The notes under the pieces are model-generated. The model saw nothing but the letters and a program-made list of their open reading frames with translations, was not told the DNA's origin and did not search any database. Positions 35,109-46,650 of a DNA stretch of 64,000 nt are shown piece after piece. The position numbers and the translations under genes were made by a program. Every line of letters starts with the position of its first letter. Position 1 is the first letter of the stretch. The stretch lies in contig JAUIMM010000040.1 of NCBI GenBank assembly GCA_031769625.1, forward strand, positions 18,674,001 to 18,738,000, read 5' to 3'. The stretch comes from Taudactylus pleione (taxonomy: Eukaryota; Chordata; Amphibia; Anura; Myobatrachidae).

Positions 35109-38100
35109 TTATGTTGTATAAACAGGACATGCACACTTTAACAAACCAATCATTTCAGCGCCAGGGTCTGCCACACGACTGTGGCTGAAATGATTGGTTC
35201 GTTTGGGCCCCCACAAAACAAGCTGGCAATTAATCTGTCCCTGCACAAACTGGCTCTGCGGAGGCAAGATGTCGTCCTCATCCACCGATTCCTCACCCTC
35301 TTCAGTGTTGTGTACATCCTCATCCTCACAGACTATTAACTCGTCCCTGCTGGAATCCACCACCACAGGTCCCTCTGTACGTTCTGGAGGCTGGTCTCCC
35401 TGGAAGAGTTGATAATTCATTTTTATGAACATCATCTGCTCCACATTTTGTGGAAGCAACCTCCTACGCCTTTCGCTGACAAGGTTTCCGGCTGCACTAA
35501 ACACTCTTTCGGAGTACACACTGGAGGGGGGGCAACTCAGGTAAAATAGAGCCAGTTTGTACAGGGGCCTCCAAATTTCCTCTTTTTCCTGCCAGTACAG
35601 GTACGGACTGTCTGACATGCCTACTTGGATGCTGTCACCGATGTAATCCTCCACCATTCTGTCAATGGTGACAGTATCATATGCAGTGACAGTAGACATG
35701 TCAGAAATTGTTGCCAGGTCCTTCAGTCCGGACCAGATGTCCAAACTTGGTCCTGCCTGCCCTGCATCACCGCCAGCGGGTTGCTTAAGATACCTAAGTT
35801 TTTTCCTGGCAGCCCCAGTTGCAGGAGAAAATGAAGAAGGAGCTGTTGACGTGTCATGTTCCGCTTCAGCTGACAGTGTTTTCACCAGCATGTCTTTACA
35901 CCTCTGCAGGCTTGTGTCGGACGGAAAGAGAGACACCACATAGGCTTTAAACCTAGGATCGAGCACGGTGGCCAAAATGTAGTGGTCTGATTTCAACAGA
36001 TTGACCACCCTGGAATCCTGGCAAAGCGAATGAAGGGCTTCATCCACAAGTCCCACATGCCGAGCGGAATCACTCCGTCTTAGCTCCTCCTTCACTTTCT
36101 CCAGCTGCTTCTGCAAAAGCCTGATGAGGGGAATGACCTGACTCAAGCTGGCAGTGTCTGAACTGACTTCACGTGTGGCAAGTTCGAAGGGCTGGAGAAC
36201 CTTGCACAACACGGAAATCATTCTCCACTGCGCTTGAGTCAGGTGCATACCCCCTCCTTTGCCTATGTCATAGGTGGATGTATAGGCTTGAATGGCCTTT
36301 TGCTGCTCCTCCATCCTCTGAAGGATATAGAGGGTTGAGTTCCACCGCGTCACAACCTCTTGCTTCAGGTGATGGCGGGGCAGGTTCAAGAGTGTTTGCT
36401 GCCGCTCCAGTCTTCGGCACGCAGTCGCTGAATGGTGAAAGTGGCCAGAAATTTTTCAGGCCACCCAAAGTGTCTCCTGCATGCCCCTGTCGCTTTTCAG
36501 AAAATTCTGCACCACCAAGTTTATTGTGTGAGCAAAACATGGGACGTGCTGGAATTTGCCCAGATGTAATGCCCGCACAATATTGGTGGCGTTGTCAGAT
36601 ATCACAAATCCCCAGGAGAGTCTAAGTGGGGTAAGCCACTGGGCGATGATTTCCCTCAGTTTCTCTAAGAGGTTGTCGACGGTGTGCCTCTTACTGAAAC
36701 CGGTGATACACAGCATAGCCTGCCTTGGAACAAGCTGGCGTTTCTGAGATGCTGCTGGTGACGCTGCTGTTGTTGCTGCGTAAGGTGATACATCTACCCA
36801 GTGGGCTGTCAGTCATATAGTCCTTAGTCTGCCCTGTTCCACTTGTCCACATGTCCGTGGTTAAGTGGACATTGGGTACAACCGCATTTTTCAGGACACT
36901 GAGGACACTTTTTCTGACGTTTCTGTACAGTCTCGGTATCGCCAGCCTAATGAAGTGGAATCTAGATGGGATTTGGAACTGGGGACACACTACCTCCATC
37001 AATTCTCTAAATCCCACTGCACCAATGGCGGATACCGGACGCACGTCTAACATCAACATAGCAGTCAAGGCCTCAGTTATACGTTTTGCTTCAGGATGAC
37101 TGCTGTCGTACTTTATCCTCCTCGCTAAGGACTGTTGGCGGGTCAATTGTTTAGTAAAAGTAGTGGTGTTCCTACTTCCTCTCTGGGATGATGAACGACT
37201 CCCAGCAGCAGCAACAGCAGGAGGCGTAGCAATGCAGGATCCTCCGGAGGAATCCCGGATAGGAGAGTCAGTCATGCCAGTGACATGGCCTGCAGGACTA
37301 CTTCCGATCCTGACTAAGGAGGAAATTGACGAGGAGGGAGTTGACGGTGTGGTTTGCAGGCACTTGGATACAACAGGACAACGGGATTTAGGTGTCCCTG
37401 GACTGCTTACAGTCTTAGCCAAAGTTTCTGAACTTGACAGTAACTTTTTATGAACGCGCTGCAGGTGCCGTATAAGGGAGGATGTTCCTAGGTGGTTAAC
37501 GTCCCTAACCCTACTTATTTCACCTTTACATATGGTACATATGGCAAGACAGTTGTCCGGATTTGGATAGAAATATTGCCAGACCAAAGAGGTGGAATGT
37601 TTGGTCTTCTGCCCAGGCATGACCGTGATGGGCTTTTTCATCCCACGGACAACAACTGTCTCCCCCGGAGCCTGATTTAAACAAACCACATCACCATCAG
37701 AATCCTCCTCGCCAACTTCCTCCTCAGCGCCAGCTACACCAGTATCCTCATCCTGTTGTACTTCAACAGTGACTTCTTCAATTTGCATATCAACAAGTGG
37801 ACTGTGGGTGCTCCTTTCAGCACTTGCAGGGGGCGTGCAAATGGTGGAAAGAGCCACCTCTTCCCGTCCAGTGCTAGGAAGGTCAGGCATCGCAACCGCC
37901 ACCACACTTGGACTCTCCTTGGGGATTTGTGATATCTTCTTAGAATGCACAGTTCTTCGCTGTGCTTTTGCCAACTTAACTCGTTTGATTTTTTTTAGCG
38001 GGAGGAGGGCTTCCATCGTCATGTGAAGCTGAACCACTAGTCATGAACATAGGGAAAGACCGTAGCCGTTCCTTGCCACTCCGTGTCGTAAATGGCATAT

Positions 38101-38209
38101 TGGCAAGTATACGTTTCTCTTCAGATGATTTAAATGTTTTTTCAAGGTCATTTTCCTGAACTTTGTCATTTGGGATTGTATGTGCCTTGGCAGACGACGT
38201 TGATGGCAT
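35109..38209 (-). pseudogene. hAT transposase with BED zinc finger, disabled
   Basis: This ZBED-like transposase is read on the minus strand. An N-terminal basic/acidic region is followed by a BED finger at about 37590-37447 (CTIC, then HLQRVH, i.e. CX2C...HX4H). The RNase-H-like core follows, with first Asp in TTDMWTS near 36860, TAHWVDV near 36805, ISDNATN near 36600 and CFAHTINLVVQ near 36530. The C-terminus has SVYSERVFSAAGNLVSERR near 35500. Lesions: the frame shifts in an A8 run near 37995 and again near 36815, and a TGA at 36456-36458 is a CpG-type change expected from CGA. The stop used by the sister copy is CAG here, so the frame runs on to about 35109. Family members are nuclear DNA transposases. 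Confidence 0.88.
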
Positions 38210-38289
38210 GTTATCGTCTATGTCATGACTAGTGGCCGCAGCTTCAGCACTAGGAGGAAGTGGTTCTTGATCTTTCCCTATTTTATTTT

Positions 38290-38985
38290 TATCGGAGAAA
38301 GTTTGGTCCTCCGTTTATGTTATATTGATATATACGTGCGGCTAAGGCGCACACAAACACAGAATTTTTTTTATTTTTGTTGGAGACTAGTGCACTTTGT
38401 GGGTTACACCACCCTTTAAGAAATGAGCCAGCCGTCTCTTTACTTATGGGACACAGGCGCACGCTTGGCGCTGCTCCTTTGTTGATGCACGTGCAGCTAC
38501 AGCCCACACAATTCACAAAGACAGAATAAAAAAAAAAAATTTTATTCTTTGTGGAGTGCACTTTGGGGGTTACACCCCCTTTTAACAGACAGACGCACGC
38601 TTGGCGCTGCTGCTTTGTGAATTGTCTGCACTGTACGTGCATCCTCAAACACAGAAGAAAATATTTTTTTATTTTGTTTGGAGTGCCCTTTGGGGGTTAC
38701 AGCATCCTTTAAAGGAACAAGCTAGCCGGCCCTTTACTTATGGGACACAGGCGCACGCTTGGCGCTGCTCCTTTGTTGATGCACGTGCAGCCACAGTGCA
38801 CACAATTCACGAACACAGAAAATATTTTTTTATTTTGTTTGGAGTGCACTTTGGGGGTTACAGCACCCTTTAACGGTCAAGCCAGCCGGCCCTTTACTTA
38901 TGACACAGGCACACACTTGGCACTACTTTGTTGATGCACGTGCGGCTACTGCGCACACAATTCACAAACACAGAAAAAATATTAT
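38290..38985. repeat. ~160-bp subterminal tandem repeats of the hAT
   Basis: About four units contain GGCGCACGCTTGGCGCTGCT, TTGTTGATGCACGTGC and TTTGGGGGTTACA. GTTACA landmarks lie at about 38402, 38568, 38697 and 38859. Unit length varies from 129 to 166 bp. Confidence 0.8.
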
Positions 38986-39132
38986 TTTTTTTTGCACTTG
39001 GGGGGAGCACCCCTGATGGACAGAGCACCCCCTGGACAACACTACAGCACCCCTTTAGGACTGGGACACTGCACAGGACTTTGGAGTGGACACAGCCCCT
39101 ATGGACAACTGACTGCACAACACAGTCCAACC

Positions 39133-39390
39133 AGCCCCTATGTACTTTGGAGGAGTGGACACAGCCCCTATGGACAACAGCAGCACAGCACAACACAGCC
39201 AGCCCCTATGGACTTTGGAGGAGTGGACACAGCCCCTATGGACAACAGCAGCACAACACAGCCAGCCCCTATGGACTTTGGAGGAGTGGACACAGCCCCT
39301 ATGGACAACAGCAGCACAACACAGCCAGCCCCTATGGACTTTGGAGGAGTGGACACAGCCCCTATGGACAACAGCAGCACAACACTACAC
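39133..39390. repeat. 63-bp minisatellite in the hAT 5' region
   Basis: The motif AGCCCCTATGGACTTTGGAG recurs at exact 63-bp spacing (39201, 39264, 39327). The first unit at 39133 is 68 bp. Because 63 is a multiple of three, all frames stay open. That explains the long overlapping open frames here, and no protein is called. Confidence 0.9.
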
Positions 39391-39627
39391 TACACAGCCC
39401 AGCCAGCTCTAACTCCCTCCCTCCCTCTTCACTGTCCACAGCCGAGTGAGAAAATGGCGCCGACGCGGGTACCTTATATAGAATCCAAAACCCGCGAGAC
39501 CCGGAAGGCGGGATGATGACGTTTTGCCTCGATTTCAGATCCGAGTCAGGCAGGAAAAGTCGAGCCTGACTCGGATCGGCCTCGGCTCGGGGGGATTCGG
39601 ATTTCTGAAATCCAAACCCGCTCACCC

Positions 39628-39630
<3 letters not shown>

Positions 39631-39673
<43 letters not shown>
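39631..39673. repeat. (TA)n microsatellite
   Basis: This is a pure TA run bordering the hAT terminus. Confidence 0.95.
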
Positions 39674-39675
<2 letters not shown>

Positions 39676-39799
39676 CCCAGAGGGGTCCACACTCGCGTCA
39701 CAGTCCACAATTTGCTGGGGTAGCTACCCATACAGGACGAGAGAGTCCTTACAAAGATGGAAATAAATTCCAGGGGGGCACTCACCAATCTTTATAGGA

Positions 39800-39949
39800 A
39801 AAAAGTAGTTTTTATTTCATAACAGCATATAGTTTACAGCAGCATTGACATTTCGGACCTGTGCATGGACCTTTGTCCATGGTTACGTATTCAGACACCC
39901 TGCACCAATTGGGATGAAACCAACGTAAGATGGTCCAGTTGGTTCCTGG
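39800..39949. other. Interspersed repeat fragment
   Basis: It contains GACATTTCGGACCTGTGCAT and an internal hairpin, GGACCTTTGTCCATGG. The class is unresolved and there is no gene. Confidence 0.4.
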
Positions 39950-40530
39950 CCAGGTTTTAGGTGTGGGAGGTGTAAGGTCTCGGTCTGACCTCCTGTTGGT
40001 GTACGTTGGGCAGAACTTTGACTCGAGGAGCCTGTTCTGAGTCTTCCACTGGATGGATGTGGACAAAAACTTTGCAGAGTGGGTAACATTGGATCCTAGA
40101 AGACATACTAGGGGGTTGAGATCCTGGTCGGACCTCCCGTTGGTGTACGCTGGGCAAAATTTTGACCCAGGGACGCTGGCCAGAACTTTGTCTGGGGAGC
40201 CTGTTCTGGGCCTTCCACTGGATGGATATGGATGAAAACTTCACAGAGGGGTGGCAATTGGTCTGGGACACCTAATGGAGTGGTTGGGGTTCCAATCGGA
40301 ATTCACGGCGGAGTGCACTGGGAAGAACATTGACCCAAGGAGCCTGTTCTGGATGTATTTGGATGACTTCACTTAATTTGGATAAAAACTTCAGAGTGGT
40401 AACATTGGATCCCAGAGGACATACTAGGGGGTTGGAGTCCCAGTCGGACCTCATGGCGGAGTGCGCTAGGCAGAACTTTGTTTCCAAGGAGCCTGTTCTG
40501 TGCCTTCCACTGGATGGATTTGGACGACGT
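39950..40530. repeat. Satellite-like tandem repeat, ~150-170 bp unit
   Basis: About four units share GAGCCTGTTCTG (40028, 40196, 40340, 40491), CCTTCCACTGGATGGAT and TCGGACCTC words. Open frames across it are repeat artefacts. Confidence 0.8.
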
Positions 40531-40598
40531 CACAAAATAAAACTTAATAACTTGAAGATTAAAACGCTTGGTACTTCAGCTAGTGTTTTTGTGCGTGT

Positions 40599-40601
<3 letters not shown>

Positions 40602-40632
<31 letters not shown>
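40602..40632. repeat. (TA)n microsatellite
   Basis: This is a TA run of about 15 units. 40640-41000 holds no recognised gene. Confidence 0.9.
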
Positions 40633-40638
<6 letters not shown>

Positions 40639-40999
40639 TAATTCTGTGGTGTACATTGAATTAGTAGTTAAGTCAAACTAAAGAAAATGGTAAGCCATTT
40701 AGTTGATCTCTTCATTATCATTGAAAATGTTGTGGTTTCTTTTTGTTCTATGCAAATATTAATATTCCTTTCAATAAGTATTAAAAAAAAGTAGTGTTTG
40801 GTTTTATTTTTCTCTAGTTTATTTAAAATTTGTCTAACCTGACCACTAACAGTGAGTGTTACAGCCAAAGGAAAGGGACAACCAGGGCTGCCATCAGGGA
40901 GGGTACAAGCAGTACTAATGTACCAGGCATAGCTAGTGGGGCCCACTGTATGCTGATGATCCCACCTGCAAACTGCTGCTTCTTCACAGGCAGATGTCT

Positions 41000-41215
41000 A
41001 AAGGTGCGTACACACTGGGTGATATTTTGGACGACGGAATGATAACGTTATCGTTAAGTCGTCCAACATATCGTTCAGTTTGTGCGCAAAAATGAACGAT
41101 AACGACCAGCGATGCGCACTCCCGCTGGTCATTAGTCTTTGTTGTTGCATGTTCGGGAATGAGGGAGGGAGCCCGGCACTGAACTATATTGTTCATAATA
41201 TTCAAAAGCGGCAGA
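41000..41215. mobile_element. ACGATAT-rich repeat fragment
   Basis: It opens AGGTGCGTACACACTGGGTG, has the hairpin ATAACGTTATCGTTA and shares GTTCGGGAATGAGGGAGGG and GGCACTG with 16600-16635. It lacks the duplicated palindrome seen there. Confidence 0.5.
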
Positions 41216-41268
41216 GCAGAAGGGACCTATAATACATGGTCTCTATGAGAGGGACTCATATAGACTAT

Positions 41269-41332
41269 GGGCTCTATTTAACAATGAATCATAACCCCTT
41301 TAGCGCTTGCTAAAGGGGTTATGTCATCCATT
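41269..41332. repeat. Truncated GGGCTCTATTTA MITE end
   Basis: GGGCTCTATTTAACAA matches the left terminus of the element at 8366, followed by the hairpin AACCCCTTTAGC/GCTAAAGGGGTT. The right end is not found. Confidence 0.5.
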
Positions 41333-41339
41333 CTATCCC

Positions 41340-43200
41340 TCCTCCTGTGTTTGTTAATTTTCACCACTCATCCCTGCTTTATGTTGTCAGTGTGGATTCT
41401 CTCCTCATTCTGTGTATTTTTATAATTTCCGTTTCCTATGTATTACTTCTCCGTTCACCAGTCCTTGTGCGTATAGTCGTGGCCTCCATTACGGCCTCTG
41501 TATTGTCTGTTATACACTTACCCGTCCTCCTACAGTATGTCTGGTCTTTAAACTCTGGGATGCTGATCAGTCACCCATATATCCTGAAACCTGGTCCTGT
41601 GCCTCTCAGACTTAAATGTCACATGGCATTTCTTTTTTGCATTTGACATCAGCCTGAATGACATCTACATGAAAGAGCATGCTCAAAGTTCCTCTGAGCT
41701 TTACAAAATAGGGGTAATACCAGCATTTATTTTTAAAAGTTGAGAGGAGCTCAGCTGGATCGGACCAGGTTTGGTACACTAAAGAACAAATTTGGGACAC
41801 ACTCCCTTTTTGCCCATACGTAGTAATGTGCTTTACAAATTTACTTTTCAGGTAAATCTTTATCAGTCTGAATTACAGCTAGTAGAAATATTCAAAATTC
41901 TAATAGTGCTTTATAAAAGTGTGGTTATGTCCCAATACAAATTATTAGAAAATAATTAATAATTTGTTATGGTGAAAAAAATTGCAATATATAATATTTA
42001 ACAAAAAAAAGAAGAAAGTTTAGAGTAAATCAGGGCGTAAATATAAAATTGCATCGTCCTTGTCCAGCGTATACAATATCATACTTCTAGCTAACTTACA
42101 ACAAAAATTACTTAATGTTTTTAATATTTATAAGAACAATTTTCACAAACGTTTTCCTTTTATATATTATGCATGCCAAACATGCTTCTAATAAATTGTT
42201 TCAAATGGTCACTGATAGAAACTTACATTGAGACATTGTGCTATAAATTGTTTATCTTTGAAATGTTTTCTTACTAAAGAGGTAAAGTAAGTGGTGTAAT
42301 GCCCAATACAAATCAGGGCTCTTTATTCTGAAAATTGCCTAATATTTTCCCAGTTCCTAATAGTTGAACATTTTCAGGAGAACACTCCCAGTCCTCCAAA
42401 GCATTGCTGTACCATTGTATTTTAATGCAGTATTTCTTTCCAGACAGGTCTACTTCTCATTTCCTGTGTATTCTGCAGGGCCAGTTTAACATAATACACC
42501 CTGTGAAAAATGTATTATGAATTTAGAGGCAAAAGAACTATGCTTACATGAATCTCCATTCAGTTATTGCATTAATCTGTGATTATCCATGTGTGATTTA
42601 ACTAAAGTATATAATGGCAGCTTAAGTTCATGTTACACCTCGGAAGGGTCAGATGTAACAATGATTTATTTCATGGAGTTCTTCTTAGCATTAACTAAAA
42701 GGAAAATGATGATCCAAATGGATCCAGTTTGTAGCTTATTACATTACAGCAAAACATGTTAGTTATTCTAGACCTTATTACATCCATTGCTTTTAATATT
42801 GAATACTAAATTTGTACAAACATTCAAAACGTGGGCCAGTGTGTGATTTTCCAAGAGACGAGCAGGATGACAATTTCTCTGAAAGAAATATTTGCTAAAT
42901 TGCATACTGAATACATACCTGATTAATGTACATATAACATAAGTCCAGATACAGTATACATACTACTTTACCGAAACTAGGTAACACAATGTAAGCTGGG
43001 TATAGCCCATGAAGCCTAGCTAATATTCTCCATGGCCTCACACACAGACTTGTGCCATTAATACGATTCCTGAAAACACCAGTTTGCATTCTTTATTCAT
43101 CTCCTACAGTATTTTACAGCTTAATACAAGTGAGAGGTGCAGAGCATGCAGACATTACTAAGTGAGTACTGGAAGGACGGTTTGGCTTTGTACTGTATTT
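41340..43200. other. AT-rich intronic sequence, nothing recognised
   Basis: No gene, mobile element or array is supported. A stretch at 41390-41540 is rich in pyrimidines. Confidence 0.35.
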
Positions 43201-43204
43201 CTAC

Positions 43205-43555
43205 ATACTGCCCTACCGCAATCATGCGAGCAGTTCAGGCTAAAAGACAAACAAGTGACGTGGTCGATGACGCTGCTTTGTTAATTATGGACACCCTTAA
43301 AACGCCCGTTTTGACCGTTTGGCACTCCTGCGTTCGGATCTCCACTCCCCGTTTTCAAACACCTTCCCCTGTTACCACCCAAAAACGCCTCATTCTGTCA
43401 CTCAAATTAGCAGGCACTCGCTATTTTGCGAGCACACAATTTCCGACCGCAATGACTGGTTCGCGCATGCGTATTACAACCCATACGCATGTGCAGTTGT
43501 GCGAACATCGCTCGGAGCGAACGAGCGGCCGCTTACGAGCGGCTCTGAATCAGGC
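43205..43555. mobile_element. GGCCTGATTCAG-type MITE, right part
   Basis: It matches 58860-59207 in order: GCGAGCAGTTC, GACGCTGCT, ACCCTTAAAACGCCCGTTTT, CGTTCGGATCTCCACTCCCC, then GGCTCTGAATCAGGCCC. The left half is missing. The long open frames here follow the repeat and are not called. Confidence 0.75.
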
Positions 43556-43569
43556 CCACTGTCCACTGG

Positions 43570-44212
43570 GTCTTTCATGGGCCAATATTGCACTGGTTGC
43601 TGCATGCCCACAAAGGGACAATTTGAGCCTTAAAATTCAAATCCCATAGACATGGCCACTGCCAGCAGTCTACGTAAACAAAATTGTAAAAGAAAACACT
43701 GTTGCCAAATGGCATGCATGAGGGAACATGGACAAGAGGAAGTGCTGCCTGCGTTCCCCATTCATGTGCATTTTTGTATTTAAGTTTTTTAATCCATTTG
43801 CATTTGTTTCTTCATTTAATGCAATACTACTGTATACAGAGGTGAAAAATAAAAAACAGAATGCACCAACTGTAGATGAAACCGTACCTGTGTGCACTTA
43901 AACTAACCTATTGGGAATTCCAGACACCTAAAGGAAATTTACTGTTAAAATGACTTCTAGTTTGCAATCTCACTTCTTTTTATAGTAATTCCTCACAAAT
44001 ATTCTGCCATTTTCATGCCAATTTCTTAATTTAGTTTTTGTTATTTATTGCCGTTTCCTTTATAGCATTTTTTAGAGCAACCAGTCTAGTATATAATATT
44101 TTGAATGTAATTTGAAGTCAGATAAGTTTCTGTTGATAATTTATTGAAATAATTAGAAATTGGACAGAATTTTGGCATAAATAAAAATTACTACATTTCA
44201 CTGTGCTCCTCA
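43570..44212. other. Intronic sequence, nothing recognised
   Basis: This is AT-rich with no supported gene or repeat. Confidence 0.35.
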
Positions 44213-44213
44213 T

Positions 44214-44427
44214 TAGGGGGTATATTTACTAAAGGGCAATCTTAATCATTTTTTGATCATTGTTGTGTTTCTCTGTCTAAATCACACATTTACTAATACT
44301 TAATTTTTAATTTTTTTTTTGTCTGTTAGTAAATGTGTGATTTAGCCCCAGAAACACAACATCGATGTTGATTGATTTTCATCGATTTTTAAATTGATTA
44401 AAATTGACCCTTAGTAAATATAGCCCT
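44214..44427. mobile_element. Short foldback MITE
   Basis: The ends GGGGGTATATTTACTAA and TTAGTAAATATAGCCC are inverted. Inner GTAAATGTGTGATTTAG pairs with CTAAATCACACATTTAC. Confidence 0.8.
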
Positions 44428-45018
44428 AAGAGGACAATGATGATCGCACATTCTGTATGCATGGGCCGCAGGGCTGCCATCAGGGTGATACAACTCTCGC
44501 TGATGTACCAGTCCCGGCTCAGAGGGAACCCATAACCTGCTGATTGTATTATCTGGGAATTGCTTCTTATCTCTGCCCGTGAATCCCTTACAATGTCCAA
44601 TGTTCTGCTGTTGTGAAGGAGGCAGGGCATACAGACTCCCGTAAGTACAGGATGCTATGTGCACCAGACATCCTCCTTTACTTAACACACAATTTTATCA
44701 GTAATGTCATACAGATGTGTCCTCATACACAGGCCCTCTAGGCACACCAGGCCCCGGGCAACACTTTCTTGCTCAAAAATGTTTCCACAAATAAAACAAC
44801 TGCTAGTGACAAAACTACATTGCTAGATTGCACTGATTGATTTGATGCAACAACACTTGTACATCTGTGTGCGACTTGAATCTGTATACGACGTGCTACA
44901 ATGTAGCGTACGTGGCTTTTTCTCACTCCGAGTTCCGTTGTGGTTCATCTACAGCTTTCTACACGTTTAACTGCACAGGAATTAGTTTTAAAGTTGCAGC
45001 CTAGTGTCTGTAGTACAC
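44428..45018. other. Intronic sequence, nothing recognised
   Basis: No gene is supported. The phrases near 44470-44510 resemble those at 40880-40920 (GGGCTGCCATCAGGG), a possible shared short repeat. Confidence 0.35.
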
Positions 45019-45021
45019 TTA

Positions 45022-45798
45022 GGGGCATATTCATTCGGGTGTGTGAATAGCAAAAATCCTGCACCTGCAAGGTTTTTCCTGCAGGTGCAGGATTTTTGCT
45101 ATTCAATTAGGTGCATGTTTGTTTGTTCTTTTCAATTTAGAGCCTGGGAGGTTTTATTTCTCAAGGCTTTATCTCCAGAGCAAGTGTGATTTTTTTTTTT
45201 TTTTCTTCCCCAAAACGTTCTTACTATTTGGGAAAATCACTGGGACTTGCTCTGGGACCCCGGCGGCAACCCCCCCCCCCCCCCACCTGGGGACTGATTA
45301 AGCAATTGGAAGTTTCCAGCCTGCTTAATTAGTCTTTAATACTTACCTTCTGCAGCGCTGTATTTTGCATCCAGCGTCGGAAGCCAGGTCTTCTGCAGCG
45401 GAGTGAGTTTGTCAGTGTGTTTGGCCCCTCCCAGTGTCTGTGTGCCCCCCGCCCTGAAAATGGGTGCTTGTAGAACTACATCTCCCAGCAGCCCTTGCTC
45501 CTCCCACCAGGCCCTGGAGCCTCCCAGCAGCATTACGGGACTCCTAGCAGCCCCCTCTCCAGTGAGAATATAGAGGGAAGGCCACCAAGAGCCGTGGAGA
45601 CCACCGAAGACCCCCGGGCAGGTAAGTGCAGAATTTCTTTTTTTTTTTTTTTTTATGCGGCGTGGGGTTTTCAGATCTTTTTTTTAATCATATACCGTGG
45701 GTATCGAGAGTGCACATACCAGCAGTATTCCAAAATTGGGCGCAAAGGGCGTGGGGTTTTTTACCTCGCTAAACCTCATGCCCAATTGAATTTGCCCC
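45022..45798. mobile_element. PIF/Harbinger-like MITE, TTA target duplication
   Basis: The termini are GGGGCATATTCATT and AATTGAATTTGCCCC, with TTA at 45019-45021 and 45799-45801. A strong subterminal hairpin, AGCAAAAATCCTGCACCTGC with its complement, lies at 45047-45092. A T18 and a C16 run also occur. Confidence 0.75.
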
Positions 45799-46049
45799 TT
45801 AGAGTGGTGTTTCGCTGCGTCTGCAATGCAAAATTTAAAGAAAATATGCTACACTAAACCTCTAAGAGTAGGTCAATTGAGCCAGTCATCTCACACTGCA
45901 TGGCGTATTGAAGCTAGTTGTATGAGGACACATCTGTATTATCCATTATTATAGGCATTTCTTCATATTGACTTAAACTATCTAGTAGACACAGTAAAAT
46001 GACGGGAGTATGACTGCAATGGCCGTGAAAGAGTTTATGAAGTGGGTCA

Positions 46050-46650
46050 AAGTCTGGGTGCTAGTATCTTTGTCCCAGAATAACCTACAAGCTACCTATA
46101 TGTCAGGCTACCTAGAGAGGGTTGGGAAAATAGAGGCCATTTCCGCCTAGTCCATCCCTAAAAATAAGAATTATTGCAGGGTACTATAGGAAGTTTGTAC
46201 CTCACTGTAGTACTCTCGCAAAGCCTCTGATGGACCTGACCAAAAAAAAACTGCTTCAAGTAGTGAACTGGACCACAGACTGTAGGAGGTCCATGGCAGT
46301 TCTAAAATGCTGCCCTGGCTAGCCTTGCGAGCCTTGGATTTTAAAATGAAATTTGTGGTTCAAACAGGTGCCAGTGCCTATGGTCTGGGTGCTGTTCTAA
46401 GCCAAGTAAATGAAAAGGGAGGATCACTCATTTCTCTTGGGAGAAGCTTCCTGCTCAAATAAAGAAGTGGCCTAGGCCACAGTAGAGAGGAAATGTCTAG
46501 AATTGTGTGAGCAGTACAGAAATTGCAGCCATACCGCTATGGCCATCAGTTCACTGTAGCAACTGACCACAATCATCCCCCTCGTCTTCTCTTAAGGGGT
46601 GGTGTAAAAATTATGGCTATTAAGGCATATTGCAAGTTATGTTCTTTTGA
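46050..46650 (+). pseudogene. Ty3/Gypsy RT-RNase H relic
   Basis: With several frameshifts, the + strand reads like the end of a Ty3/Gypsy reverse transcriptase: KIEAIS, then YYRKFVPHCSTLAKPLMDLT. The RNase H start follows: LRALDFKMKFVVQTGASAYG, LGAVLSQVNEKG, WAVQKLQPYRYGHQFTVATD and H. The D of the usual QTDASAYG motif is G here. Frame changes are frequent, so this is an old fragment. Gag, integrase and LTRs are not seen. Confidence 0.8.

Larger units (their letters stand above)
34664..39630 (-). mobile_element. Nearly complete hAT transposon, 4.97 kb
   Basis: The termini are TAGGGGTGTGC (34664) and, inverted, TAGGGGTGAGC (39630). ATATATAT abuts both ends, compatible with an 8-bp duplication but set in a TA microsatellite. 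Order on the minus strand: 5' region with a 63-bp minisatellite and ~160-bp repeats, transposase (38209-35109), 3' region. A partial sister copy is at 1-1223. Confidence 0.9.

Noticed and set aside
38928..39516. Repeat proteins of 173-174 codons with a 21-residue period
   Set aside because: The 63-bp minisatellite keeps all frames open. It lies in the hAT non-coding 5' region and the frames overlap one another.
43137..43649. 170-codon open frame
   Set aside because: Most of it lies in a MITE whose sister copies lack the frame.
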